A stretch of 64,000 nt of DNA from Ulota crispa (GCA_963920765.1 OY987249.1:8866817-8930816); one strand, 5' to 3'; counted from the first letter of the stretch, positions 33,319-46,200 are shown. Notes: generated by a model from the sequence alone, not told the origin. Numbers and translations are program-made.

Positions 33319-35370
33319 AACACAGAATAATTGTGTCAATGAAAATATAGAATTTGAAGCGGCAGGGATTGGATTTTTTTTCTGTTGTGAAAAATAGGTC
33401 CAAGCACAAGAGAGGTGCCTAGAAGATTGAGTGACATACTACTGGTAAAAATCTTCCACGAATGTCTCATCTGCAAGTACTGCTAGATTTCTCCTACTCG
33501 TGGCATGCAGCAGATGACTTGGATGGAAGTAAATTCGCCAGCTCAGGTTTTACAGCAAAATTCTACTCCGAGTATTAGTTTCTGCATTTGTTGGCAAGGT
33601 TACGTCCATGAGCTTGCTTTACTGACATACAGAGGATAATCCTATATTCTAAGTTGGGATTTTGTTCAACGTCGATTTAGGCGTTGAAATATTGTATCAT
33701 AATATCATTTCTTTCCTGAAAGAAATGGTACAATTTTGTTATATTTTTTGAGGTAAGAGACTGTTCAAAGAGGTTTGGTGGTTGTTGTAAACAAAGACTA
33801 AAAGAAAGGTTTACTCAGAGTTGAAAACCCAATTGCCACATTATCACGCCAGAAGTGATTATAGTCTCAGCTTCAGAAGCTTGACCTCAGAATTGATGCT
33901 CACCATGCTCATGCTCGCCGCTATGAAGATTTCACTTTAGTGCATAACTCCACATAGCACTATGAATAGTGCGTATCAAATGCAAAGGTATGGTTTAGAA
34001 AGATACGATTTAGGGAAAGATGAAGGTATTTTCGTGACATACGTCACGCATACTAAATTTTGAAAGCTGGATCGAGGGTAATCTGCAAAGTGATTCTGCA
34101 TGCTTCTCTGGAACTCATCAATACTACTTAATTGGTCATAGCCCTTGATGTCATTGGAAAATGAGTTTCACGAAATGTTGATGTGTTCTTATAGCTACAA
34201 ACTACATTCTTGGAGAAGCAATAATCAATCAATGTCCAAGTTTTCGTTTAGTTAAGAAGCAAACGACAGATTGAAAGTTTTATTACTTTTAAGCTCCAAT
34301 AATAAGTACTTCAGCGTAGTACAAAAATCAGAAATCGTATTCCTGTAGTTTCAAGTGTAAAATGCTTCGAAGTGGACTTGAAAAAAGGTCTATAAGAAGG
34401 AAAAAAATTGAAACTTGACACTACAAGAATATTCTAAAAATCGTTTTGGCGTGCATACGTAACATCTCCCTCTTTAAGGCAAGCTTCGTTATGCAATCCG
34501 AATCGAAGCCAATGCGAATAGACAGATGGTACTGGTGAAGTAGGGATTGAATTCATATTCCCTTCCTTTTTATAGACCAAGGTTAAGCTGAAAGTATGCA
34601 ACACTCATGAGAAGCTGCACACCGTAAGAAAAAAAAATCCTGATTCTCTTTCTGCAATATCTTGGGCTCGTCTCAAGTGGGAAGTACTAAAAGCTGCCTA
34701 AAGAAAAACAGCTACTGAACACCGACTGAGCACCGTGCATGCTCTCTAACAATGTCTCTTGAATCTGTTACTATCTACAGTAAAGAAGGGCGAGTTCTCA
34801 CAACCGCTGAAGAATGTTATTTTGAAGTGTGGTCACAAAGTCAAACCTTGAATACAATGACATGAACGACGAGCGGGTTCAGCAATGTCGACCAAGGATA
34901 GATAAAATCCGAATAGGAAAAGAATTCGACTTTCAATGGTGCTCGTCCTACGACACTTTATTTGCATTGAGAATCCAAGTTCCCCAATACTGCACCCTAC
35001 TACTGTTGTGGGCTTCTCCACCCACGGTTGAACCCAAAGTGGAGCAGTGAATGCCTCTTGCACAAACAAATTTTGTCACATGTCAGTTGCTAAGCTGTTT
35101 TGGGAGGGTTGGTAGTGGGACCATCCAATGCTAGAATAGGAACACAACCAAGCAGTTTGTCTCAAAGTGGGTCTAGAGTTGGTGGGTCTAGAGTTGCTTA
35201 TAGGCACCCTATGAGCTGCATCTTTTGCCATTTGATATAAAATATTCTACAAGACTTTTTCCCACAAAAATTACGTTCCATGAGAGCTTGTTGAAAGGAT
35301 AACTAACCCTATTGATTTTTTTTCGACCTTGGTGTACATACCTTAGTAGATGGAAGGGAGGGTACAATTA
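33319..35370. other. Convergent spacer between IMPDH and NDUFS1
   Basis: Should hold the 3' untranslated regions and termination regions of both genes, whose stop codons face each other 2.05 kb apart. No coding sequence or clear repeat was recognised. Confidence 0.5.
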
Positions 35371-38300
35371 TCACCTACCCTGTACCGTCTCCGCTTGGCG
35401 CTTCGAAAGAATAGAAGTGCATTGCGCCATAGCCCTGGACGCCCTCGAAATGGCATCAGTCATGTAGTAATTCTCAACGGCCTTAGGAAGAGGCGACGAC
35501 TCCAACGCACTGCTCGGTCTCGTGGCTGCATCAAGTGACCAGCCAGTGGCCAGCTCCACTTCGTCAACGCGCAACAGATTCGGAGACACAGCCAGCATGC
35601 GAGCTCTCAAACCATTAGCAGTGTCATAGGGGAGCGTCTTCCCGGCCACTTCAGAGAGAGCACGGATGATCTTCCAGTCATCACGAGCATCTCCGACAGT
35701 AGGCACAGCCGGGCTGGTTTGCTGGGGTCGGCCTTCAAGGTTCTCATAAGTGCCTTCCTTCTCCGTGTACGCCACTCCAGGGAGGATCACATTCGCTCGG
35801 TACGCACTGCGATCCCCGTGGTGACCCTGGTACACCACAAAAGCATCTTCAGGGACATTTGCCGGAGTTAAATCATCCGCTCCCAGCAGGTACAAGAACT
35901 TGGCCGGTGCTTTGCCAGCCCTCGCACCGGGGACGAATCCGAGATCACGCGCCGCGGCCTGCGAATTTCAGTGATCCCAAATATGATTTTCACTTTTAGC
36001 ACAAGTGGCTAAAAACACTGCTAAAAGCTAAAAATTTCAGATTTAACACCGGAAAGCTTACATTTTTTTTAGCTACTAGAAAAATTTGTTAGCAATCCTG
36101 CTAAATTTAGCCAGTTTAGAGAACGCTACCTGCGATGCGTTCAGAAGCAACACGTTTGCGCCAAACCAGTCGTCACGAATGAGAGTGCTGTGCTGTGCAA
36201 TGGTGTCCAATGCAGACATGATGGCTGCCTTGTCTGAGCGCTCTAGAGCCCCACTGCCCACGATGACCACCGGACGCTCCGCTGATGCCAACTCGGCGCA
36301 ATACGGATGTCGTCCTTCCGCAATCTCTAACAGAGTGTCAGTGCTCGTGCCGAGGTGCGTGTGGGGGTAGGCCAAATCCACCTTAGGCCCCACGACAGCC
36401 ACCTTTGTTTTGTTGAACCTCACTGCTTTCCTCAGCCTTGAGTTCACCAATGGTGCCTCCCATCGAAGCTGCAGTCACAAGTGAGCAAACATCAGAGCCA
36501 GGCTCAGCCATGGAGCAGATCATGGTCTCTTGTGCATACTGAAAGCCCAGAATATGATTGGTCGAGTCAGCAACTTTAACAGGACGATCATACGTACTCA
36601 GAAGGTAGGGATAAGAGTAGTAGTACAGTAGAACCTCCGTGAAGCAATATTATCTAAACTAATATCCCCTCTAATCTAATGTCTATTGCTAATCTCAATG
36701 TGAGCTCCCAGCCACACATAAATTAATGTCAGTCATGGATCAAAATAATTTATTCAGCAACAGTCAAGTTCCTCAATTCTATCTCTGGCAAGCCGGCACT
36801 ACCCTCAAGATTACTCTGATACACCTCCACATAATTAATAAATGACCTACTTAATCTAATATGGACCATGCAGTCCCAACCATGTTAGTTTACAGAGGTT
36901 CTACTCTATAGAGGATCTGGCCTTCTACAGTGTATGGAGGAGAAAAAACAGCCCTATTTGAAGCGAAGAGGAGGTTTTTAATTACATCATTCTCGTATAG
37001 ATTGCATCTGTATAAATTTTAAACATAATCAAGTTCTCCATTCGTTTCAAAGCTAGAATCCTTCAAGTGTTAATTTTATGAAAAAGGATGTAACTAAACC
37101 AGTGATTTCAGTATTGCTGTAGCATAGACTGAATAACTTTGTGTTACATACCTATTAATTAATTCAATATCAATGAAACTACGGAATTGAAGTCCCTACC
37201 CAGTTTTAAAATTGTACATAACCAGTGACTTGTGTGATGCAAGTCAATGAGATCAACTCCTAGGGGACCTGTTTCGTAAACATTCGATCAGATTCTAGAC
37301 AGAACCGCCTGCGCGGCGTTACAGCTATTCTGACCTTATCACAGACTCTATTTGCTCCACTCCATAGGATTTATGATTAAGCAGGGGTTTTTGGAAGAGA
37401 ACCCCTGAAAGAAGTCTTTCATCTGCAGGGGTCTTAAAGGCATCGGAAGAGGAAACGGTATAGTATGCCAAGTTTCCTCCTCAGGGTCTTCTATAAGACA
37501 AACTAGCTCAGAAATTAACATCAAGGTTCGGAAGCAAGAAGTAATTACCTGAGTTCCAATCAAAAGACAGACGTCTGCCTGTTCAAGGGCGGCAATACCC
37601 GTGTTCAACAAGAACCGAGATCTCAGGTCCGCATCCACAGACTTGCCATCTCCTTCAGCCCAGAGACGCTCGCAACCCATTCTGTTCAAAAAATCCTTTA
37701 ATGCCAACATGGACTCTGCATCTGCCAGCTTGCCAGCTACACCTACCATCTCATCAGGCTTCACTTTGTAAGCCGCTTCAGCAACAGCTTCAAGAGCATC
37801 TTTCCAAGAAACAGCCTGTAATTGGCCATCGGGACGACGAATCATTGGCTCACTCAAACGCTGACGCTTCAGACCATCGTAACTGAATCGTGCTTTATCT
37901 CCAAGCCACTCCTCGTTAATTTCCTGCACCACCGATAGAAACATCAATATTGATGAATGTCCCAAGGGTAATCAGTCAACAGAACAGCTAATACCAATAC
38001 CAACACCAGTTTGAAAGGCTATTACTTCCTCAAACAAGTACTCCCTCTGTCCCATTATAAAGCTCCAAAAAACTTCTCCATGAGGGATTAACTGTATTTT
38101 TAGTCATTATGCTAGTGACAAATGCATTCTAGAATCAATATATCACCTGCCAAATGTCTGAAAAATCTCCAGTTTTTATATTGCCATTTGGGCACCCAAA
38201 TTCCATGCAAAAAGTACCATATTTGTACATGTTGCTAGCTCCTCATTAATGATGATTTAAAGAGTAGTAGCAACAAGGGTACCTCATATGGGCAAGGCCA

Positions 38301-41300
38301 AGCTTGTTAGGAGAGGAATGCTCTTTAATTGCTTAACTTGCCCCATAAGATCATTGGACATGACAAACGCTTTCTCAGCAATTCAAATCAGTAAAAGGGA
38401 ACTTTTTAGTGGGACAAGAACTATGCGTAATTTGGAGCTTTATATCGGGACAGAGGGAGTAGTTTATTAATAAGACCTATTCCATCCTGCTGCAATTCCT
38501 GTAAAATAATTTGCTCCAACACTACGAATCTCACTAGATCCATTGTTGGATTCAGAAAGTTATCAATTGTACATTACGGTTAACCTAACAGTAAATTAAA
38601 TCAATACTAGAGATAGGCAACTAGGCCAGTTAGTTTCTAGCTAATGCTGACTTGATGTAAGGTTAATACCATAGTAGTTAATGCAATGTCAAGTTTATGC
38701 CAAGCATACTAACACCACATTAACCTTGAACTAACAAGATTTGCAATTTACGTTAACATTAACTTGACATTAACTCAACATGAGGAGAGTATGAAGCTAA
38801 TGCCTATCAACCTAAATTTATCAATCTGAAGGAAAGAATATTCTGTACAGTAATTCAAATGAATTGGTATACGAGATTTGCTGGAAAACAGACCTCATGA
38901 AGACGAGGAATGATACGCATCACTTCAGGCCCTCTACTATTGATGCGGATGTTTGAGCCAACAGCGTCTAGAACGTCAATACTTTCCGTACTCTTCAGCT
39001 CCCACGGTCTTGCGGTGAATGCATATGGCTTGGACGTCAATGCACCGACAGGGCACACGTCTATCACATTGCCAGATAACTCGCTGGTCATTAAATTCTC
39101 AACATAAGTTCCAATCTCTTCGCTCCCTCCACGTCCCAGAACACCCAGATCCTCCACACCAGCAATCTCCTTTGCGAATCTCACACACCTGGAGCAAGTT
39201 CCAGTTGCATACAAACAATAAATTCACATGTTCTAATTGCAGTTTTTTATTTCGGCTTAAGGTAGGCGCACCCATAAGCGTGGAAATAAGGGTTTTGGAG
39301 TAGGTAAAACAATTGACTAACTTTGAAAAAAAATACTGTAAGCTAGGAAATGGAAACCAAAAATATTGGCATCAATTTCAAGGTTCCAACTGCAAGCATT
39401 TGTTCACAAAGACTTTTCACAGTCCAAAATCACTAAAATTGTAGGAACCATGTGTAATAGATGCTAAAAACAAGGCTTGTTGGTTCTCAAATAGTGAGAT
39501 GGGTACTCAAAATCGTCATGGAGTCACCCACAACCATCACTTTGTCACCCATAAATATCACTTAAGTACCCATAACCACCTTGACTTTGTCAATGACGCC
39601 CATGGCTGCGGCTACCTTACATATAGACAACGACAAAGCAAAGCTATCTGCTGTTCTGAAAATGCTCATTAGGTGTCATTTGCAAAGCACTTCTTCCAAG
39701 AGCCTTCTCATAAGAAGAAGCTTTCTCATAAGAAAAAGGTTAAAAAAAAGGAGGAATTTTTCATGGATACCCCTGAAGTTTGCAATATTTACATAGATAC
39801 CCCTGCTTTTTCAGAAATTGCACAAATACCTTTGGACCAAAATTTTTAGGCATTTGTTTTGTTGTGCATGTCACTTCCCTTCTTCCTTTGTGCACACGTT
39901 GTTTCATTTTTGTTTCATTACATTTCCTTTCTTCAACATTGGTCATGAAGGGAGTACAAGCACAACAAATAAATGCCTATAAATTTATGGTCCAAGGGTA
40001 TTTGTGCAATTTCTGAAAAAGCAGGGGTATCTATGCAAATATTGCAAACTTCAAGAGTATCCGTGAAATTTTCCTAAAAAAAACAAGGTAAGCCATGTAA
40101 ACGGCCAGCTTATGGCAAACCACGTGCTTCACAAAACCCAAGTAGGATGATATGGCATAATCATTATTACTCCCTCCGTCCCAAAATGATGTTCCTATTA
40201 GCCTTTTTAGTGTCCCAAAATGATCTTCTTCTTGGATGAGGAAGGAAGTTAGGGACACTTGCACATAGTCCAAAAGCATGGGCATGCTAACCAATCCCAT
40301 GTCATCAAGTGAGTGGCCACTGGTGCTCTTCAAAAGTGCCTCAAAAATTCAATTTTCAAGCACTTTGAAACCACACTTTAAAAAGTAATTTGAAACTCAA
40401 AATTTCAGAACAATAGGAGGACATCAAACTCTATTCATAGGTAAAAAATAAAATAAAAAATGGTTCTTTTCAAGTTTTATTTATAACATTTTGTGTAATA
40501 GGAAGATCATTTTGGGACGGAGGGAGTAGTATGCAACGATATACACCGCACATTTCTAAGCCTGCAACTTTACCGGAGTGACTCACCTGGTACATTGAAT
40601 GCATCGAGTCATAATGGTCTTCACAAGAGGTCCCAGATTCTTATCAAGGACAGATCGCTTCGTGTCAATAAAACGGCCACGGTCCGATCCAAACACCATC
40701 GACTGATCTTGAAGATCACACTCTCCACCTTGATCGCAAATTGGACAATCCAGTGGATGGTTCATCAACAAGAACTCCATCACTCCCTCTCTTGCTTTCT
40801 TGGCCAGAGGTGTATCAGTCTTGATTTTCATACCTGAAAAGCCACTACTCAGCCTCTTAAGGTAGGAGCCTCTAATTCGGACCATACATTTTGAACCAAC
40901 CATGTAGGGGTCACAAAAACAGTGCACAGAGGTTCTTAAAATGGGGTCACATTTTTTTAATGTTCAGAAATTGTACTTGTGTATGCACTATTTTAGGAAC
41001 ATAAGAGAGTGATATGAGCCACTATTGTGTGTGCTTATTGGTCATAATTGTGTTCAGATCTGTCTTTCAGTAAAATATAAATATATGTCACACTAAAGTA
41101 AATGAAAACATGTTCTCAATCATGATTTGAGTATTAGAATATGGAATGGGTGCTTGCACGCTTCAAGAGCCTTATTGGAGCATTCTTGGTTTTATAGTGG
41201 TTGCTTTTAGGACTCATGTGCTCCATTTACAACCCGCCTTTGCATCTAACTCAAAAAAATTCAAATTAAATGGCCACATAACTGCCTCCTCTTTGGCTTT

Positions 41301-42757
41301 CTACCAAAAAATATTTCCATTTTACCAAGCTGCCCTAATTTTTCCACAAAAGCACACTTTTGCTTAGATGCTCCATTCACGAGCCTCCTAAGGTAAGAGG
41401 CTCAAACTCTGTTAGGGCAGTAATACCATTCACCTCCCTAAATGAACTCCACAGGTACATGCCCTTATTCATAGCCTTTCAGCAATGTATAGCGGGCGTA
41501 GATTTGATGAAGTGATCCATTTTAGAGCCCTATGACCTTTCCACTTCAAAATTTCATAACTAATTCCACATTGCTCTAAAAATTACAAAATAACTTGACT
41601 TAGATGCCAATTCCTCTTGTCATTCAATAAAAATTTACTGAAAAATATTTCAAGAAGTTCCACCTCCCCAAAATTCAGTTTCAGCTCTTAGATGGTCGGT
41701 TTACAAGCCTCTTACCTTACCACCTATGACCAAGAATAGCTATCCATGCACCTTTTGCTTTGATAAATTGTAGTTAATTCATACTAACTCAGAAAATTTC
41801 AAATTAAATGGCCACATAACTATCTCTTCTTTGGCTTTCTGCCAAAAAATATTTCCATTTTATCAAGCTGCCCTAATTTTTTCACAAAAGCACACTTTTG
41901 CTTAGATGGTCCATTCACAAGCCTCCTACCTTAGCATCCATCTTACAGAATCGATCCAAAAACAAATCATGAAATAAGGTTTTTTTTTTCATTTTGTAAG
42001 AAGTGTCAAAGTGGCAATTTAAAATGTTATAGTGGTGCTCCAAAGTTCAACATTCATCCACATATTGGATAGAAAATATCACATGAGCACATATTACATG
42101 TCTATAACTTGGTTTTCATCCACAATTTGGCGATTTCGTCCAAGCTTTTTTTTAATTTGAAGATTTTTTGGCAATTTCATCCAAGTTTTTTGCTTTATTT
42201 TTTAGCCAGACTTTTATTTTTGGTGCAATTGAGCACCAAATCGCAAAAAAAAAAAAAAAAAAAAAAAAAAACACTGCAGACACGAAATCTTTCAACAGAA
42301 AAACAAACAGCTTGGAAATCGAACCTGGTAAAGCAGGCATGGCGCAAGAGGCGACAGGCTTGGGCGTCTTCTCAACCTCAACCAAACACATGCGACAATT
42401 TCCAGCTATGGAAAGACGACTGTGATAACAAAACCTGGGAATCGTTATTCCGCCCAGCTCACATGCCTGCAGCACTGTCATGCCCTTCGGCACTTGCACC
42501 GGCATTCCATCCACGCTTACTTCAATTGTCTCCACCTCCGTTTTCTCGGGCTTGACTCTGTTGGAAGCGACAGCAGTAGCACCAACGCTAGAGGAGTGGC
42601 GTACACCGCCACGCAACATGCTATTATCCGAATACTTCTCAAAAATATTCTGAGCGCCTGCGAGTCCTCTGTGCTGCCTCAAGCTATTTCGAAACAAAGG
42701 AGCAGTAGCGGCCACCTCCTGCAACAACTTCACAGTTTGACGTCCCCTGCACGCCAT
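35371..42757 (-). CDS. NDUFS1: Complex I 75-kDa subunit (NDUFS1), 6 exons, complete
   Basis: Iron-sulfur subunit of the matrix arm of mitochondrial NADH:ubiquinone oxidoreductase; it passes electrons from the flavin subunit along clusters N1b, N5 and N4. Exons in gene order: 42757-42325, 40833-40587, 39188-38894, 37923-37549, 36468-36130 and 35958-35371. They sum to 2277 nt, 758 aa, all in phase. The N-terminal ~75 residues are Arg/Ser-rich and poor in acidic residues, like a mitochondrial presequence. N1b ligands are in [20 protein letters not shown] (about residue 110-135); N5 in [20 protein letters not shown]4 in CIQCTRCVRF plus [10 protein letters not shown]. The rest is the molybdopterin-oxidoreductase-like fold (for example [16 protein letters not shown]). 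Length fits plant orthologues (about 745 aa). Introns 1-3 carry several MITEs. Confidence 0.96.
38041..38459. mobile_element. Stowaway-like MITE in NDUFS1 intron 3
   Basis: Ends CTCCCTCTGTCCC and GGGACAGAGGGAG with TA at 38039-38040 and 38460-38461. Closely related to 26770-27345 and 30200-30626 (shared CAAATGCATTCTAGAATCAA and GGGCAAGGCCAAGCTTG). Confidence 0.85.
39260..39617. mobile_element. AGGTAG-family MITE in NDUFS1 intron 2
   Basis: Ends AGGTAGGCGCACCCATAAGC and GCCCATGGCTGCGGCTACCT, flanked by TA (39258-39259 and 39618-39619). Belongs with 29764-30077 and IMPDH intron 1. The inside has several CACCCATAA words. Confidence 0.75.
39752..40083. repeat. Foldback repeat in NDUFS1 intron 2
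   Basis: GGATACCCCTGAAGTTTGCA near 39770 pairs with TGCAAACTTCAAGAGTATCC near 40043; the arms continue through ATAGATACCCCTG. About 330 bp with inverted arms of about 90 bp; probably another MITE. Confidence 0.6.
40170..40526. mobile_element. Stowaway-type MITE (CTCCCTCCGTCCC ends) in NDUFS1 intron 2
   Basis: Ends CTCCCTCCGTCCCAAAATGA and TCATTTTGGGACGGAGGGAG with TA at 40168-40169 and 40527-40528. The termini are the classical Stowaway consensus. The body differs from the CTCTGTCCC elements in this window. Confidence 0.88.
40860..41931. mobile_element. Compound AGGTAGGAG-family element in NDUFS1 intron 1
   Basis: Outer ends AGGTAGGAGCCTC and GCCTCCTACCT flanked by TA (40858-40859 and 41932-41933). 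Inside is a second element at 41391-41717 (AGGTAAGAGGCTC to AAGCCTCTTACCT, TA flanks). The right-end segment (ATGGCCACATAACT...CACACTTTTGCTTAGATG) occurs twice, at about 41268 and 41808, on either side of the inner element. So this is a nest or tandem of at least two elements. Confidence 0.65.
41979..42272 (+). mobile_element. AGGGCTTTT-family MITE with A27 tract at NDUFS1 intron 1 donor side
   Basis: Shares TTTAAAATGTTATAGTGGTG and TTGGTTTTCATCCACAATTT with 56535-56825 and, inverted, 22741-23030. Its right end is a 27-base A run at 42245-42271 that lies 53 nt inside the intron from the NDUFS1 exon 1 donor; in the transcript this is a U27 tract. Confidence 0.65.
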
Positions 42758-43190
42758 TGTGTTCCCGGTCTTTCAACCACTGCCCCTGGCAAACAATACG
42801 TCGTGCTTCCTTGATCTAAGCACCAAAATAAAAACCTAAGGAAGTCGTGAAGAACGGGAAGAACGGGAAGAACGAGAAGAACTCCGTGATGCAAGGCGGC
42901 TCTCCAGCATCACCGCATCTCCTGTAAAGAAAACGACTTCTTCGGTGATTGATCGCCGAAGATCTGTCAAACCCTAAAACGAATGCAAAGTGCTTCCGAA
43001 TTCCCGCATCGTTTCTCCAGAGGCCCTGAATGGCGACGGAGAGGGTTACGGCATTTTTGACGGTTATCAACCCGGATATGAGGGTCTCCTGCTCCCTCGT
43101 CGGTGGGGGATCTGCTGTAACTTTTTCTATGATTCTAGACTAAATCATGGTCTCTAAGTCCAAATCTAAATTCAAAATTCTTTATTTTGG
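42758..43190 (-). promoter_or_regulatory. NDUFS1 5' flank with pyrimidine-rich leader repeat
   Basis: Read on the minus strand, 42882-42849 is a 9-base repeat of CCGTTCTTC type (three full units and a partial one), about 90 nt upstream of the start codon. Such CT-rich tracts are common in plant leaders and core promoters. No TATA box was assigned. Confidence 0.4.
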
Positions 43191-43273
43191 GGGAGAGTGG
43201 CCGAGTGGTTAAAAGCGACAGACTGTAAATCTGTTGAAGGTTTTCTATGTAAGTTCGAATCCTGCCTCTCCCA
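43191..43273 (+). tRNA. trnY: tRNA-Tyr(GUA), organellar (mitochondrial) type
   Basis: The acceptor stem GGGAGAG (43191-43197) pairs fully with CTCTCCC (43266-43272), and the discriminator base is A. The anticodon stem ACAGA/TCTGT encloses CTGTAAA with anticodon GTA at 43225-43227. It has a long variable arm (class II), as in bacterial, chloroplast and mitochondrial tRNA-Tyr. Nuclear-type tRNA-Tyr has a short variable loop and an intron, and neither is seen here. From memory it is almost the same as the plant mitochondrial trnY. The T stem GTAAG/CCTGC has an A-C mismatch, so this may be a nuclear copy of mitochondrial DNA that is no longer used. No flanking mitochondrial sequence was recognised. 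Confidence 0.75.
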
Positions 43274-46200
43274 TATACTCCGTATTTGAAGAATAGAGAC
43301 AAAGCACTTGTTTTTGTGCTTATCCCTTCATGCAATTAAATAGAGTGGAACTTTCTCAGAAACATTCAGCTTTATGATGGTAGAAATCTAAAATTTACCC
43401 CATGTGGGGGGTGTGCAAATATCAACCCTTGGTGTGCATATATCAATTCCCTTTAATTTTTGGTTTTTCCCTAGTAGAGCAACATGCACCCCACTAGGCT
43501 AGCACGTAAGGAAAATTTGGATAGAGTTGGATAGAATCAACAACGTGTGTACATTCATGCAAAAAAATACTAAGATTAGTAGCTTTCATCCAAAAGCTGG
43601 CGAATCTAGTGTAAACATTAGGAGAGATTTGACAAATTCATCTACTTTTTTGGGAATTTTTCTAGTGTTATGATAGCCACTCAAGTTTTGAAGTAAGATT
43701 TAGGTAAATTTTTGCCAAGGAATATTTTGCTGGCTAGGTGCCAAGTGAGATTCCTTTCACCATCTTTTTCATTCCCTTACTTTTTTGTTTCTTTTTCTGA
43801 TTCTTGACTTTTTTTAGAGTCCCAAATAGAAAGTCATAAGTTAGTCCTCACTCAAACACCTTCCCACACACTCAGTTTGTTATCAAATCTAAAAGTGATT
43901 ACATATTTGAAAGTCTAGTAAGAGAGAAAATTTGATTTAAAAATCTAAAGAGTAGATTATTCCTAATAATTTTAAAAAAAATTCATTAACTTCCTTAAAA
44001 TCTAATTGCTCCAAAGTTGTATTTTTATTTAATATTTTTTTTCATTTTTTTCTTACTCATTAATTTTATTTTGATATTGTTGAGTAAGTACTTTGCAATT
44101 CAAAAGTACTTGATTTGATATAAATTCAATGAGAAAGCCATATTCATCAACTTTAATGAACACCACCAACATCTTTGTGGCTTTTAATAGCTCTTTAGAA
44201 CTTGAAATGGTCTCAACTCAAGCAAGCTTATTGTACATTGAGAATAGATTAAGAAAATATTGGTGGTAAATCATTGGTGAACTTGTAGTAAGTTTCAAAA
44301 GCATTTAAATCATGACTTGACATTTTTCAAATGTTTTTTTACCACTTCTCCTCCTTAGATTTATGTCAAATTTTAGTACAATTTGTCCCTTTTTTACTGA
44401 GCTTTTCAAATATGTAATTAGTTTAAGATTTGGTAACATATTGATTGGGTGAGAGTTATAAGAAAAGGACTATGACTTTCTGTCCAAGACTCTGTTTCTT
44501 CTTCCTTGAGCTAGCAATTTTACAAATGCAACAATAAATTTTAGATTGTAAGTTTTTTTGTTTTTTTCTCCTGTATGAAGTCATGTCAAAATATTGGTAA
44601 CCATCAAATTTTAAAAAGTCAAGAAAAGCATGTCAATGACAACATTTCATGCTAGAATCATCTTTAATAAAATCACATTATAAGAATGTTGTCAACAGCT
44701 AGGAACATTTGATTAATCAAGCACCAAATTTTGGTGTTGAATGTCAACAAATGCAAATCAAATTTCTATTTGGTTGTTACATGTAAACTTAATTGTCCAA
44801 GTTGTTCCATTTATCCAAAAAGTAAAGTTTATCCAAAAAGTAAATTTTATTGTTAGTGTTACTAATGATTAATGATTATGTCTTAATGATAAGCACAATT
44901 AGCAAACATAAATCACAAAATCGAGTTTGCAATGCCAAGGGTAGTTATTGTGCCCAAAAAGTATTATTAAGCATGGCAAACAATTCAATTCATTGATGAT
45001 TAATCAATAGAGATAAACATACGTTTCTTTGTGAGCTAAGAATTAAGTCAACTAGAAGAAAATTGAATTGAAAACATGGAACTCAACATAAACTATCTTG
45101 CATAATTTATTGGGTTCCAATGCAATTTTCTACTACATTAAGATCTTTTTGAGATAGAGGGAGTATAACATTATTCACAAGAGGCAAAACAATTCTTACA
45201 TCCCAAGAATATAAGAAAGGTACAAAAACATTGAAGCTAAAAGTCAGTATTTTAGGTAACGGAATTGAAGCTAAGGCTTATTAAGTGCTTAGAGTAGCAA
45301 AAAAAAGTTATTTTTTATTACTAACTCACAACACATATGTGTTTGTATGTGTTTTTGATGATGTTGTATAAGCAATAGTTTAAAGAGGTCCTTGTTTGTT
45401 TTGGATATTGTAAGAAAAACAATTCCAAGAGTATGTACAACACTCTAACAAAAAAAGCCAAATGTATCTATAGTTTAGATGAGAAGGTTGTCAAAAGTAA
45501 TGCTCACATCCATTGTCAAATTGTCACTGCCCTTTAAACAAAGGTAGTATCTTGAAATTCAACCTAGGTAACACAAGTTGCCACAAATAAGTGATGTTTT
45601 TTTTTTTTTTTTACTTTTGCACTTTAGTAGAGAGTTATTATCAACAAAAAGTTTGTCCAACATGTTGCCCCTAAATGTCCAATCGACCATTTTCTGGTCG
45701 CTGCCCGTTTTTTTTGGGTGCCCAAGATAAAACATTCTTTTTTCAAATAAACATTTTTTTTTTGTGATAGAAAATCAAGTCTACTGTTCAACTTAACTTG
45801 AATCATGTCATTCCAAGTTAAACTTCACCAAGGAGAATTTTTCAAAGACAACACTTCAATATTTGCGAGTGTTGTAAAACTTGCTATTTTGAGAAACTAA
45901 TGATGTTCTCTCCTTTCAAAAGATTGTATTTTTGAAGTTTAGGATAGAATGTCTATTTTTAACCAATCATACCAAAATTAGAAATCTATGAGTAAAATTT
46001 GTAATTTTGGTGAACATTGAATGGTAAATGCTTCAAAATTCATTACATAAAAATTCAAAACTTTTTTTGAGCGTTTGGCCTTATGGACAATTTCTAAACA
46101 TTATGATTTTTATTTTCTCTTTTGAAACAAATTTCATCAAAGTTACAAAAGTACCGTTTTATAACACATCTATGTTTTGTCCTTACCCCTTGCGCTTTTA

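Noticed and set aside
42109-42555. Plus ORF of 148 codons containing poly-Lys
   Set aside because: The poly-Lys is the A27 tract of a MITE and the rest is antisense to NDUFS1 exon 1.
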